This document shows, in pieces, positions 52,788-61,931 of a stretch of DNA of 64,000 nt (positions within the stretch are counted from its first letter, which is position 1; every line of letters begins with the position of its first letter). Origin of the DNA: Bacillus cabrialesii (GTDB lineage: Bacteria; Bacillota; Bacilli; Bacillales; Bacillaceae); NCBI RefSeq assembly GCF_004124315.2, contig NZ_CP096889.1:2959001-3023000 (forward strand), in the 5' to 3' direction. The notes below the pieces were generated by a model, which saw nothing but the letters and a program-made list of their open reading frames with translations, ran no database searches and was not told where the DNA came from. A program made the position numbers and the translations under genes.

Positions 52788-53614
52788 AAGCCGCCCGTTC
52801 AAAAAACCTGCGGATCATTACGCTTCTTGCCGGCATTGTGGCCTGTGCGCATTTTATTCCTTTTTACATTCTGCTGACCACTTCATTAAAAGCAAAGGGA
52901 GACTACAGTTCGAAATGGCTGTTTCCAGCCGACATCTCCTTTCACAATTTTTCAGAGGCATGGGAGGCCGCTTCATTAGGAAATTCATTTATAAATACCA
53001 TCATCATCACAGGTTTTTCTGCCTTGTTATTGATCATATTCGGCTCTCTTGCCGCCTACCCTCTTGCCCGGCGGGAAACGAAGCTGAATAAAGCCGTTTT
53101 TGCCTTGCTGATTTCCATTATGATCATCCCTCCGCTAACGTCCATGGTGCCTTTGTACCGAATGGTTGTGGACGCCGGAATGGTTAATACACACGCCATC
53201 GCCATTTTGATCAATACAGCGGCTTACATGCCGTTAACCGTATTCTTGTATTCAGGCTTTATCCGATCGACCATTCCAAAGGAGCTTGAAGAAGCCGCTA
53301 GAATTGACGGCGCAGGCATGCTGAAAATCTTTTTTACGATCGTGTTTCCTCTGCTGAAGCCGATCACTGCGACCATCTGTATTATTTCCTGTGTCTTCAT
53401 ATGGAACGACTATCAATTTGCGATTTTCTTTTTACAAGATCAAAAGGTTCAGACACTAACAGTTGCCATGGCAGGTTTTTTCGGAGAAAACGCCAACAAC
53501 CTGCATTTAGTTGCCGCAGCCGCGCTCATGGCGATGATGCCGATGGTCATTCTGTTTTTGGCGCTGCAAAAATACTTCATTGCCGGCCTGTCATCCGGAG
53601 CGGTAAAGGGATAA
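52784..53614 (+). CDS. amyC: ABC permease AmyC (MelC)
   Basis: 276 residues, six membrane segments, MalG-type permease. EAA loop LEEAARIDGAGMLKIFF near 163-179, and the C-terminal GLSSGAVKG ending is typical of this subfamily. Start ATG overlaps amyD by four bases (ATGA). Partner of AmyD. Confidence 0.94.
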   Translation: MKAARSKNLRIITLLAGIVACAHFIPFYILLTTSLKAKGDYSSKWLFPADISFHNFSEAWEAASLGNSFINTIIITGFSALLLIIFGSLAAYPLARRETKLNKAVFALLISIMIIPPLTSMVPLYRMVVDAGMVNTHAIAILINTAAYMPLTVFLYSGFIRSTIPKELEEAARIDGAGMLKIFFTIVFPLLKPITATICIISCVFIWNDYQFAIFFLQDQKVQTLTVAMAGFFGENANNLHLVAAAALMAMMPMVILFLALQKYFIAGLSSGAVKG

Positions 53615-53633
53615 CACTAAAGGAGGAAGCCAT

Positions 53634-54932
53634 ATGAAAAAGATTACATTTATCGGTGCAGGGAGCACCATTTTCGCCAAAAATGTTTTGGGAGACTGCT
53701 TGTTAACAGAAGCGCTGAACGGATTTGAATTCGCTCTTTATGACATTGACCCAAAACGCCTGCAGGAATCTCAGCTCATGCTCGAAAATCTGAGAGACCG
53801 CTATAACCCGAGTGTGGCGATCAACAGCTATGATGACAGAAAACTCGCCTTGCAGAACGCAAGCTATGTCATCAATGCGATTCAGGTTGGAGGGTATAAA
53901 CCGGGCACAGTCATAGATTTCGAGATTCCGAAACGCTACGGGCTGCGTCAGACGATTGCCGACACAGTCGGCATCGGCGGGATCTTCAGATCACTCAGAA
54001 CCATCCCGGTCTTATTTGATATCGCTAAAGATATGGAAGACATGTGCCCGGATGCGTGGTTTTTAAACTATACAAATCCTATGGCCTCTCTTACAGGCGC
54101 CATGCTTCGCTATACAAATATCAAAACAATCGGGCTCTGCCACAGTGTTCAAGTGTGCACGAAGGATTTATTCAAATCTCTCGGAATGGAGCATGATGGA
54201 ATCGAGGAACGCATCGCGGGCATCAATCATATGGCTTGGCTTTTGGAAGTCAAAAAAGACGGTGCAGATCTATATCCGGAAATCAAAAAGAGAGCGAAAG
54301 AAAAACAAAAAACAAAGCACCATGATATGGTGCGGTTTGAATTGATGGATAAGTTCGGCTATTATGTCACGGAATCGTCCGAACATAACGCAGAGTACCA
54401 TCCGTACTTTATTAAGAGGAATTACCCTGAATTGATCAGCGAGCTGCAAATCCCGCTCGACGAATATCCGAGACGATGTGTCAAGCAGATTGAAAATTGG
54501 GAGAAAATGCGAGACGATATCGTCAATAATAAAAACCTTACGCACAAGCGCTCAAAGGAATATGGCTCAAGAATTATCGAAGCAATGGAAACGAACGAGC
54601 CGTTCACCTTCGGAGGGAATGTCTTGAATACAGGACTGATCACAAATCTGCCTTCAAAAGCGGTGGTGGAAGTGACATGCGTCGCCGACAGAAAAAAAAT
54701 TACCCCATGCTTCGCCGGAGAACTGCCTGAGCAGCTTGCAGCCTTAAACCGGACGAACATTAATACACAACTGATGACAATTGAAGCCGCTGTCACACGG
54801 AAAAAAGAAGCGGTTTATCAAGCCGCAATGCTTGATCCGCATACAAGCGCTGAGCTTTCCATACACGACATCATCTCCATGTGCGATGATTTATTTGAAG
54901 CGCACGGCGATTGGCTTCCGGAATACAAATAA
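53634..54932 (+). CDS. melA: Alpha-galactosidase MelA (GH4)
   Basis: 432 residues. Cytoplasmic family 4 glycosidase, dependent on NAD+ and a divalent metal and acting by redox-assisted elimination. NAD loop ITFIGAGSTIFAKNVLG at the N-terminus, conserved NYTNPMA near 147, metal-binding Cys and His in GLCHSVQ (near 170) and GINHMAW (near 198). Splits melibiose and raffinose-type galactosides imported by MsmE-AmyDC. AAAGGAGG precedes the ATG, 20 bases after amyC. Last gene of the operon. Confidence 0.95.
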   Translation: MKKITFIGAGSTIFAKNVLGDCLLTEALNGFEFALYDIDPKRLQESQLMLENLRDRYNPSVAINSYDDRKLALQNASYVINAIQVGGYKPGTVIDFEIPKRYGLRQTIADTVGIGGIFRSLRTIPVLFDIAKDMEDMCPDAWFLNYTNPMASLTGAMLRYTNIKTIGLCHSVQVCTKDLFKSLGMEHDGIEERIAGINHMAWLLEVKKDGADLYPEIKKRAKEKQKTKHHDMVRFELMDKFGYYVTESSEHNAEYHPYFIKRNYPELISELQIPLDEYPRRCVKQIENWEKMRDDIVNNKNLTHKRSKEYGSRIIEAMETNEPFTFGGNVLNTGLITNLPSKAVVEVTCVADRKKITPCFAGELPEQLAALNRTNINTQLMTIEAAVTRKKEAVYQAAMLDPHTSAELSIHDIISMCDDLFEAHGDWLPEYK

Positions 54933-54964
54933 AAAACTAGGGGACCGCTCTCCCCTAGTTTTTT
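54932..54964. terminator. Bidirectional terminator of melA and ytwF
   Basis: Stem AAAAACTAGGGG (54932-54943) / CCCCTAGTTTTTT (54952-54964). The right arm contains the ytwF stop codon TAG. Confidence 0.92.
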
Positions 54965-55266
54965 GGTTTTGTTTCGCCTTCCCAGGCCATCATGCCGCCT
55001 TCAACATTGACAGTTTTAAAGCCCTGCTCATCCAGGTACCTGCAAACATTCATGCTGCGCATGCCTGAGCGGCAGATAAACACGTACTCTTTGTCTTTAT
55101 CAAGGGTGTCCATTTTTTCAGGAATATCCCCCATGCGAATATGAACGGCTTGCGGGATCATGCCTTCCGCCACCTCTTCATCTTCTCTGACATCAATTAA
55201 ATATAGTTCTTCGTCCGCCTCAATTTTTTCTTTCAAAGCGGCTGTGCTGATTTCTTTTATTTCCAA
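54955..55266 (-). CDS. ytwF: YtwF, single-domain rhodanese
   Basis: 103 residues from TTG 55266, with GGGAGTG seven bases upstream; the ATG at 55281 overlaps that site. A sulfurtransferase domain with catalytic Cys in FICRSGMRSMNV (near 69-80) and the DVREDEEV entry motif near 25. Could transfer persulfide sulfur in the cytoplasm; the partner is unknown. Single gene, convergent with melA. Confidence 0.9.
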   Translation of the reverse strand: MEIKEISTAALKEKIEADEELYLIDVREDEEVAEGMIPQAVHIRMGDIPEKMDTLDKDKEYVFICRSGMRSMNVCRYLDEQGFKTVNVEGGMMAWEGETKPKN

Positions 55267-55342
55267 AGAAAACACTCCCATTCACAATGATCATGTTTTA
55301 GTATATCAAAGTCAGCTGGACGATTGCTATTTAGAGCTGATG

Positions 55343-55376
55343 AAAAAAAATCCCCTTTTGGCAAAGGGGATTTTTT
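55343..55376 (-). terminator. leuS terminator
   Basis: Stem ATCCCCTTT (55350-55358) / AAAGGGGAT (55363-55371) with eight T on the minus strand. Confidence 0.9.
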
Positions 55377-55382
55377 CTAGGC

Positions 55383-57797
55383 TTAGTTTGCCACAATATT
55401 GACGAGCTTGCCAGGCACCGCGATAATTTTTCGAATCGTTTTGCCTTCAAGCTGCTCTTTGACCTTTTCATCGGCTTGAGCAAGCTGTTCCAGCTGTTCT
55501 TTCGTCGCGTCGGCAGGAACCTGTAATTTCGCTTTTACTTTTCCATTCAGCTGAACAACGATTTCAACTTCATCATCCACAAGTTTCGTTTCATCATAGA
55601 CTGGCCAAGCTTCATATGCGATCGTGCCGGAATGGCCAAGCTTGTCCCAAAGCTCTTCAGCTAAGTGAGGCGCGACAGGAGAAAGAAGCTTCACGAAGCC
55701 TTCCATATATTCTTTCGGCAGCTCTGTTGCTTTATACGCTTCATTGATAAAGACCATCAGCTGAGAAATACCCGTGTTGAAACGAAGGCCTTCGTAATGG
55801 TCTGTGACTTTCATGACTGTTTCATGATACACGCGCTCCAATGTTTCACCAGCGCCGTCAACGATTTTGCCATTAAGCTCACCGCTATCTTCCACAAACA
55901 GGCGCCATACGCGGTCAAGGAAGCGGCGCGCTCCGTCTAATCCTGATTCAGACCAGGCGATTGAAGCATCAAGCGGCCCCATGAACATTTCGTACAATCT
56001 GAGCGTATCAGCACCGTGAGAAGCGACGATTTCGTCAGGATTGACAACGTTCCCTTTAGATTTACTCATTTTTTCGTTGTTTTCGCCGAGAATCATTCCT
56101 TGGTTGTACAGCTTTTGGAACGGTTCTTTCGTCGGCACTACGCCGATATCATAAAGGAACTTATGCCAGAAGCGGGCATACAGAAGGTGAAGCACGGCAT
56201 GTTCTGCGCCCCCGATATACATATCAACCGGAAGCCATTTTTCCAATTTCTCTGGTGACGCCAGCTGATCCGGATTGCGCGGATCAATATAGCGCAAGAA
56301 ATACCAGCAGCTTCCCGCCCATTGAGGCATAGTATTCGTTTCTCTTCTTCCTTTTTTCCCAGTCTCAGGGTCTGTGACTTCCACCCAATCTTTAATGTTC
56401 GCAAGCGGTGATTCGCCTGTTCCGCTCGGTTTGATTTCATCCGTTTTCGGCAAAATCAGCGGCAGCTCCTCTTCAGGCACAGCCGTTGATGTTCCGTCTT
56501 CCCAATGAATAACCGGAATCGGCTCGCCCCAATAACGCTGGCGGCTGAAGAGCCAGTCACGCAGACGGTACGTCACTTTTTTCTCACCGTTTTTCGTTTC
56601 TTCCAGCCAAGCGATCACTTTCTCAATCGCTTCCTGTTTGTGAAGGCCGTTCAGGAAATCAGAGTTCACGTGCTCGCCGTCGCCAGTATAAGCTGCTTCC
56701 TCAACGTTCCCGCCTTTTACGACTTCCTTCACCGGAAGGCCAAATGTTTTGGCGAATTCAAAATCACGCTCATCGTGGCCAGGAACTGCCATGACAGCAC
56801 CTGTTCCGTATGATGCAAGAACATAATCCGCAATCCAGATCGGCAATTTCTCTCCGTTTACAGGATTGATCGCATAAGCTCCCGTGAAAACGCCTGTCTT
56901 TGTTTTCGCAAGATCCGTACGCTCAAGATCACTTTTTGATTGAATTTCTTTGATATATGCTTCAACAGCTTCTTTTTGCTCAGCCGTTGTGATGTTTTCC
57001 ACTAATGCGTGTTCCGGAGCAAGTACAGTATATGTAGCGCCAAACAGCGTATCTGGTCTTGTCGTAAATACCGTAAAGAATTCATCATGTCCATCTATAG
57101 CAAAATGAACGTGAGCGCCTTCAGAACGGCCGATCCAGTTGCGCTGCATATCTTTAATGCTTTCCGGCCAGTCAAGCTCTTCCAAGTCTTCAAGCAGCCT
57201 GTCCGCATATGCTGTAATTTTCAGCATCCACTGCTTCATCGGGCGTCTCTCTACCGGATGGCCGCCGCGTTCGCTCTTGCCGTCAATGACTTCTTCGTTG
57301 GCAAGAACCGTACCGAGGGCAGGGCACCAGTTTACAGGCACTTCGTCAACGTAAGCAAGGCCTTTTTCGTAAAGCTTCAAGAAAATCCATTGCGTCCATT
57401 TATAGTATTCCGGATCAGTCGTATTGATTTCACGATCCCAGTCATATGAGAAGCCAAGCGATTGAATTTGGCGGCGGAAATTGTCGATGTTTTGCTTCGT
57501 AAACACAGCTGGATCGTTCCCTGTGTCAAGCGCGTATTGCTCAGCCGGCAGGCCGAATGCGTCCCAGCCCATTGGATGAAGGACATCATAGCCCTGCATG
57601 CGCTTCATGCGGGACAGGATATCGGTAGCTGTGTATCCTTCAGGATGGCCGACGTGCAAGCCCGCTCCTGACGGATAAGGGAACATGTCCAGCGCGTAAA
57701 ATTTTTGTTTTTCATTATTATCAAGAGTGGCAAATGTTTTGTTTTCAAGCCAATATGTTTGCCATTTCTTTTCTATCTCTTTGTGCTGAAAACTCAA
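55383..57797 (-). CDS. leuS: Leucyl-tRNA synthetase LeuS
   Basis: 804 residues, normal length. Class I synthetase: the HIGH box appears as HVGHPEG (near 48-54), KMSKS at about 577-581, and the CP1 editing domain with TTRPDTLFG near 230. Start TTG 57797, five to six bases after AAGGAGG. Controlled by a T-box leader of about 250 bases (57884-58136), followed by about 85 bases before the gene. Confidence 0.97.
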   Translation of the reverse strand: MSFQHKEIEKKWQTYWLENKTFATLDNNEKQKFYALDMFPYPSGAGLHVGHPEGYTATDILSRMKRMQGYDVLHPMGWDAFGLPAEQYALDTGNDPAVFTKQNIDNFRRQIQSLGFSYDWDREINTTDPEYYKWTQWIFLKLYEKGLAYVDEVPVNWCPALGTVLANEEVIDGKSERGGHPVERRPMKQWMLKITAYADRLLEDLEELDWPESIKDMQRNWIGRSEGAHVHFAIDGHDEFFTVFTTRPDTLFGATYTVLAPEHALVENITTAEQKEAVEAYIKEIQSKSDLERTDLAKTKTGVFTGAYAINPVNGEKLPIWIADYVLASYGTGAVMAVPGHDERDFEFAKTFGLPVKEVVKGGNVEEAAYTGDGEHVNSDFLNGLHKQEAIEKVIAWLEETKNGEKKVTYRLRDWLFSRQRYWGEPIPVIHWEDGTSTAVPEEELPLILPKTDEIKPSGTGESPLANIKDWVEVTDPETGKKGRRETNTMPQWAGSCWYFLRYIDPRNPDQLASPEKLEKWLPVDMYIGGAEHAVLHLLYARFWHKFLYDIGVVPTKEPFQKLYNQGMILGENNEKMSKSKGNVVNPDEIVASHGADTLRLYEMFMGPLDASIAWSESGLDGARRFLDRVWRLFVEDSGELNGKIVDGAGETLERVYHETVMKVTDHYEGLRFNTGISQLMVFINEAYKATELPKEYMEGFVKLLSPVAPHLAEELWDKLGHSGTIAYEAWPVYDETKLVDDEVEIVVQLNGKVKAKLQVPADATKEQLEQLAQADEKVKEQLEGKTIRKIIAVPGKLVNIVAN

Positions 57798-57883
57798 AGT
57801 AAAAACCTCCTTCTAATTGAATACGGCGTTTATGGTTCAAGTATTGACGGGAAGGAGAGGATTATATTCAGAATATTCCCAAA

Positions 57884-58136
57884 CTAAAAAAAACTCCCTC
57901 ATCCCTAAAAGGGACGAGAGACTTTCGTTTTCCCGCGGTACCACCCTCGTTAGCGCGGCATGCGCCGCACTCACTTGATACTTTTAACGCAGTTATGCGT
58001 CAGCGGCTTTTCACCGCTGCAACTCTGAGGTGAGTTCGGAAACAAACTTGATTGACTTTCACCAGCCGTCAACTCTCTGCAACAATATCTGCTTCTTACT
58101 GCTCCTCTTCATTGTTCTTATCGCAACCGTAATCTT
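57884..58136 (-). promoter_or_regulatory. T-box riboswitch of leuS
   Basis: On the minus strand, the T-box core AGGGTGGTACCGCGG lies at 57933-57947, and the terminator CTCTCGTCCCT (57910-57920) / AGGGATGAGGGAG (57894-57906) with an eight-T tail follows. Stem I contains GAACTCA, whose CTC (58032-58034) is the expected leucine specifier codon in the GAA-NNN-A setting. Uncharged leucyl-tRNA would pair with CTC and the T-box and release the terminator. Confidence 0.93.
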
Positions 58137-58142
58137 ACCTGT

Positions 58143-58171
58143 ATTTTATAGAATTCTGTTCATAAGTGCAA
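58143..58171 (-). promoter_or_regulatory. SigA promoter of leuS
   Basis: On the minus strand, TTGCAC (58166-58171), 17 bases, TAAAAT (58143-58148), just upstream of the T-box leader. Confidence 0.75.
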
Positions 58172-58224
58172 GCAGGTTTGTATACAATGGGAATGTACCC
58201 TGAACGGGCGAAGATTGAGGACAA

Positions 58225-58563
58225 TTATTCGGGTGGAGTTTTGGTTTGACGTTTGGACTCGGCCGGGTCGCCGCCGCTGTTCATTTCTCTCACAAAGTCA
58301 AAACTTCTGAGAACAGCTTCACCGCCGTAGCCTGAGATAATGGATAAGATGACAAGTTGAATTCCTGAATCGGGGTCAGCGGATAATACAAGTAAAATGG
58401 AAGCTGTCATTCCGATAAACCAATCTTCCAAAAATCCAAGGTAGATAAACCGCTTTGTCATTCTGGGCTTCTCCAGCCTGCCTCTCTTTTTCACATGACC
58501 GAGAATCCCCATGATTCCTCCAATTACACAAGCAATAAGTACCTGATGCAGCATCTTCATCAT
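58225..58563 (-). CDS. ytvB: YtvB, DUF4257 membrane protein
   Basis: 112 residues from ATG 58563, with AGGAAGG just upstream; ATG 58560 or 58554 would give better spacing. The open frame extends to 58695 without a ribosome site. Two to three membrane segments (near 8-26, 44-63 and 68-80). The protein ends in a hydrophilic tail, ESKRQTKTPPE. Function unknown. It lies between leuS and ytvA and reads in the leuS direction, stopping just upstream of the leuS promoter. Confidence 0.85.
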   Translation of the reverse strand: MMKMLHQVLIACVIGGIMGILGHVKKRGRLEKPRMTKRFIYLGFLEDWFIGMTASILLVLSADPDSGIQLVILSIISGYGGEAVLRSFDFVREMNSGGDPAESKRQTKTPPE

Positions 58564-58949
58564 CACCTTCCTAAAGCCCTTATTTCGTAAAGCGACTTCA
58601 GGCCATCCAGCCCCCTTAAACGATTCCGATGATTTTCGATATCTACATACTGGCAAATCTGAAAAAAGCTTGTTTCTTCCATTATATGTGAACACATGAT
58701 CGGTAAGCTTGATGCATTGGATTCATTTTTCACCCAGTGACATTTACCTAGTCACTCATTTAGCATACTTCCGTTCATATGTTCAATTTCTGTTCTTATT
58801 TTTAGTGTATACGAGGACAAGCCTTTATGACAAACAACAAACTGCGCTTGCTTGAACAAGAACATACGTTATGCTAGGGTTACTGTAGAATTCATTTAAA
58901 AAAAGGGGAATACAAGGCTCAGCAAGCTGACAGCCTAAGGGGGATTTAC
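58564..58949. other. Intergenic region between ytvB and ytvA
   Basis: 386 bases, AT-rich, without a supported gene. For ytvB: a TATAAT on the minus strand at 58681-58686 without a clear -35. For ytvA: TTGAAC-N17-TAGGGT or TTGCTT-N16-TATGCT around 58850-58880. Between them is a short inverted repeat GTGAC/GTCAC (58737-58755). Confidence 0.5.
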
Positions 58950-59735
58950 ATGGCTAATTTTCAATCATTTGGAATACAAGGACAGCTGGAAGTCATCAAA
59001 AAAGCGCTTGATCACGCGCGAGTAGGTGTGGTCATTACAGATCCCGCACTTGAAGATAATCCAATTGTCTACGTAAATCAAGGCTTTGTTCAAATGACCG
59101 GTTATGAAGCCGGGGAGATTTTAGGAAAGAACTGCCGATTCTTACAGGGGAAACACACAGATCCCGCTGAAGTAGACAACATCAGAACCGCTTTACAACA
59201 TAAAGAGCCGGTTACCGTTCAGATCCAAAACTACAAAAAAGACGGAACGATGTTCTGGAATGAATTAAATATTGATCCGCTCGAGATCGAAGGCAAGACC
59301 TATTTTGTCGGCATTCAAAAAGACATCACGCAGCAAAAAGAGTATGAAAAGCTTCTCGAGGATTCCCTCACAGAAATTACTGCACTTTCAACGCCTATTG
59401 TCCCGATTCGCAATGGCATCTCGGCTCTTCCGCTAGTCGGAAACCTGACAGAGGAACGATTTAATTCCATCGTTTGCACATTGACGAATATCCTATCAAC
59501 ATCCAAGGATGATTATTTGATCATTGATTTATCTGGATTGGCCCAAGTGAACGAACAAACGGCCGACCAGATTTTCAAGCTGAGCCATTTGCTGAAATTG
59601 ACTGGAACCGAATTAATCATTACCGGCATTAAGCCTGAATTGGCCATGAAAATGAATAGATTGGATGCCAATTTTTCATCGCTGAAAACATACTCAAATG
59701 TAAAGGATGCCGTTAACGTGCTTCCGATTATGTAA
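58950..59735 (+). CDS. ytvA: Blue-light receptor YtvA (LOV-STAS)
   Basis: 261 residues. The N-terminal LOV domain (about 20-127) has the flavin motif GKNCRFLQG with the photoactive Cys62, followed by a linker helix (128-147) and a STAS domain (about 148-258; DYLIIDLSGLAQVNEQTADQ split near 190-205). In B. subtilis it is part of the stressosome and activates SigB in response to blue light. AGGGGG precedes the ATG. Monocistronic, sharing a terminator with yttB. Confidence 0.96.
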   Translation: MANFQSFGIQGQLEVIKKALDHARVGVVITDPALEDNPIVYVNQGFVQMTGYEAGEILGKNCRFLQGKHTDPAEVDNIRTALQHKEPVTVQIQNYKKDGTMFWNELNIDPLEIEGKTYFVGIQKDITQQKEYEKLLEDSLTEITALSTPIVPIRNGISALPLVGNLTEERFNSIVCTLTNILSTSKDDYLIIDLSGLAQVNEQTADQIFKLSHLLKLTGTELIITGIKPELAMKMNRLDANFSSLKTYSNVKDAVNVLPIM

Positions 59736-59766
59736 AAAGATCCCGCTCATCCGGCGGGATCTTTTA
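59735..59766. terminator. Bidirectional terminator of ytvA and yttB
   Basis: Stem AAAAGATCCCGC (59735-59746) / GCGGGATCTTTT (59754-59765). Confidence 0.92.
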
Positions 59767-60960
59767 TTATGAAGAGATTGATGCTTGCTTATTTGTTTCT
59801 TTTTCCGGTTTTATCCGCTTGTCATATAAAAGCGTTGTGGCAATACTGATCAACAGCAAAACCAAAAGAGATAAAACAAGAGCCTGAATGCCGAAATGAT
59901 CGACAAGCAAACCGCCGAACAGCGGACCAATCATTCTGCCGCCTGTCGCCGCGCTGTTGACAAACCCCTGATAAAATCCTTCTTTCCCTTTAGGAGCAAG
60001 CTGATTGGCAATTGTCGGCACCGCTGGCCAAACAAGCATTTCTCCAATAGTCAGAATCACCATAGCAGCCAGAAACATCGGGAAGTGCTTAGCCGTCAGC
60101 AGCATGCTGTAGGACACTATAAAAATGATAAAACCAATGACCATTTGCGCTTTCAGCGACTCCGCCCATTTTTTCACCACAAAGCTGACAAGCGGCTGGC
60201 CAAGCACAATTAAAATTCCGTTAATTGTCCACAGCACGCTGTATAAGGAAAGAGAGATTCCAATGCTTTGCGTGTACGAAGCAATCGTGGTAGACCACTG
60301 AGAATAAGCCAGCCAACCGAGCACATAGCCGCCGCTTAATATGATGAGCGCGGCAAATTTCACTTTGCCGTTCACAGCATCATAATCAAGCACGGATGTC
60401 TGGGACGCATCCTTCGTCTGAATATTTCGAAATCCGAAATATACGATAAAGAAAAAGGCCAGATACAATACAGCATTCGCCAAAAATACATATGAAAACG
60501 AGAAAGACGCCACGACACCGCCAAGCGCTGAACCAACGGCCACACCCGCGTTTTGCGCGACATAGATCGCATTAAATGCCTTCCTTCCCCCTTCAGGCCA
60601 TACCGATCCCGCCATTGCGTAGCTGGCCGGGAAAACAACACCGGAACCAAAGCCCACAACCGTAAGCAGCACAATATAGGCCGGCCAATCATGAAAAAAG
60701 ACAAGGCCCATCAGGCTTGCTAGCGTAATCGCAATCCCAAGCATAATCGATTTAAAGCCGCCGATTTTATCAAACAAAAAACCGCCGCATAAATTTCCAG
60801 CCACACTGGCACCGGAATTCAGCATCAGAACAAGCCCGGCTACTGTTAATGACTTTCCTAAATGATTATGAATATAAATCGTATTCAGAGGCCACAAAAA
60901 AGAAGCACCCGTCACATTAATAAACATTCCAATGATTAATATTTTAAGAGCACGCGGCAT
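59767..60960 (-). CDS. yttB: YttB, MFS transporter
   Basis: 397 residues from ATG 60960, six bases after AAAGGGGG; the ATG at 60966 touches it. Twelve membrane segments. MFS loop-2/3 motif GGFLFDKIGGFKSIM near 60-74 and the repeat motif in the second half near 280. An exporter of unknown substrate, of the YttB/MDR type. Monocistronic. Confidence 0.9.
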   Translation of the reverse strand: MPRALKILIIGMFINVTGASFLWPLNTIYIHNHLGKSLTVAGLVLMLNSGASVAGNLCGGFLFDKIGGFKSIMLGIAITLASLMGLVFFHDWPAYIVLLTVVGFGSGVVFPASYAMAGSVWPEGGRKAFNAIYVAQNAGVAVGSALGGVVASFSFSYVFLANAVLYLAFFFIVYFGFRNIQTKDASQTSVLDYDAVNGKVKFAALIILSGGYVLGWLAYSQWSTTIASYTQSIGISLSLYSVLWTINGILIVLGQPLVSFVVKKWAESLKAQMVIGFIIFIVSYSMLLTAKHFPMFLAAMVILTIGEMLVWPAVPTIANQLAPKGKEGFYQGFVNSAATGGRMIGPLFGGLLVDHFGIQALVLSLLVLLLISIATTLLYDKRIKPEKETNKQASISS

Positions 60961-61148
60961 ACTCATCCCCCTTTCTTACCTAAAAAAGCTCATGAAAAAA
61001 ACGAAACCTAAATCGGCTCCGTACGAATCCAGTTATCATAGCACATTCATTCTATCTGTCTATCTCACATTTTTCAACTGATGTGCGTGAAAAAATCTAA
61101 CAAATATTGTTCAGAAAATGTAAAATAAATAGAAAAAGGGGTCATTTT

Positions 61149-61895
61149 ATGGAAATGGCATTAGCATTCTTAGGTGTTCTAGCATGTCTCATTTCGCTTA
61201 GCTATGGATTGTATCACCTCGTCAGATATGTGCTAAAAAAGGAAAAACGTTTTTCTAAGAAGCTCTTTTGGCCGCTTTTGATAGGAGGCCTGGTGCTGCT
61301 CTTCACCGGGGCAGGACTGTCAGAGCCTGATGCCGCTGCAGCAAATGCTGAGAAAAAATATTCAGCGTTAAACGCCGAATATCAAAGTCTCACAAAAGAG
61401 CATGAAGCACTTGAGAAAGAATATAAATCTGTTAGCTCTGAAGCAAAGAAATGGAAAGACAACACGGAAGATCAAGACAAGCTTAAGCAGCTTGAAAAAG
61501 AAAATAGCGAGCTAAAAAAGACTCAGAAGTCATTAAAAGCGCAGATGAAAGAGCTTCAAGACAATCAAAAACAGCTCAAAGAAGATACAAAAACGGTAAA
61601 AGCCGAAAATGAAACACTCCAACAAGACAATACAAAGCTTGAAAAGCAATTAAAAGAAGCGAAAAGCCAAACTGCAAGTTCTCATGAAGACACCGGAAGT
61701 GCTTCAAGCCATACAAATCAAGCTGATGAAGCAAAAACAGCTGACACGGCAGATGGCTGTAATATTAAAGGAAGCAAAAACGGCATCTACCACACGCCAG
61801 GCAGTACATACTATGACCGGACAACCGATCCGGCTGAAATGTTTTGCTCAGTTGAAGAAGCGGAAGCCGCCGGTTACCGGGCGCCAAGACGATAA
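61149..61895 (+). CDS. yttA: YttA, membrane-anchored coiled-coil protein with sunset domain
   Basis: 248 residues from ATG 61149, with AAGGGG nine bases upstream; the frame extends to 61107 without a site. Two hydrophobic segments (2-26 and 38-58), then a long coiled coil (about 65-175) rich in Lys, Glu and Gln with heptad pattern, a Ser/Thr linker, and a C-terminal domain of about 45 residues bounded by two Cys: GCNIKGSKNGIYH and MFCSVEEAEAAGYRAP. The latter fits the sunset-domain type, which is often joined to nucleases or surface proteins. Function unknown. Confidence 0.87.
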   Translation: MEMALAFLGVLACLISLSYGLYHLVRYVLKKEKRFSKKLFWPLLIGGLVLLFTGAGLSEPDAAAANAEKKYSALNAEYQSLTKEHEALEKEYKSVSSEAKKWKDNTEDQDKLKQLEKENSELKKTQKSLKAQMKELQDNQKQLKEDTKTVKAENETLQQDNTKLEKQLKEAKSQTASSHEDTGSASSHTNQADEAKTADTADGCNIKGSKNGIYHTPGSTYYDRTTDPAEMFCSVEEAEAAGYRAPRR

Positions 61896-61899
61896 ACAA

Positions 61900-61924
61900 A
61901 AAGCTCCAGAACCTCTGGAGCTTT
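61900..61924. terminator. Bidirectional terminator of yttA and bceB
   Basis: Stem AAAGCTCCAGA (61900-61910) / TCTGGAGCTTTT (61913-61924). Confidence 0.88.
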
Positions 61925-61931
61925 TGCCGTT

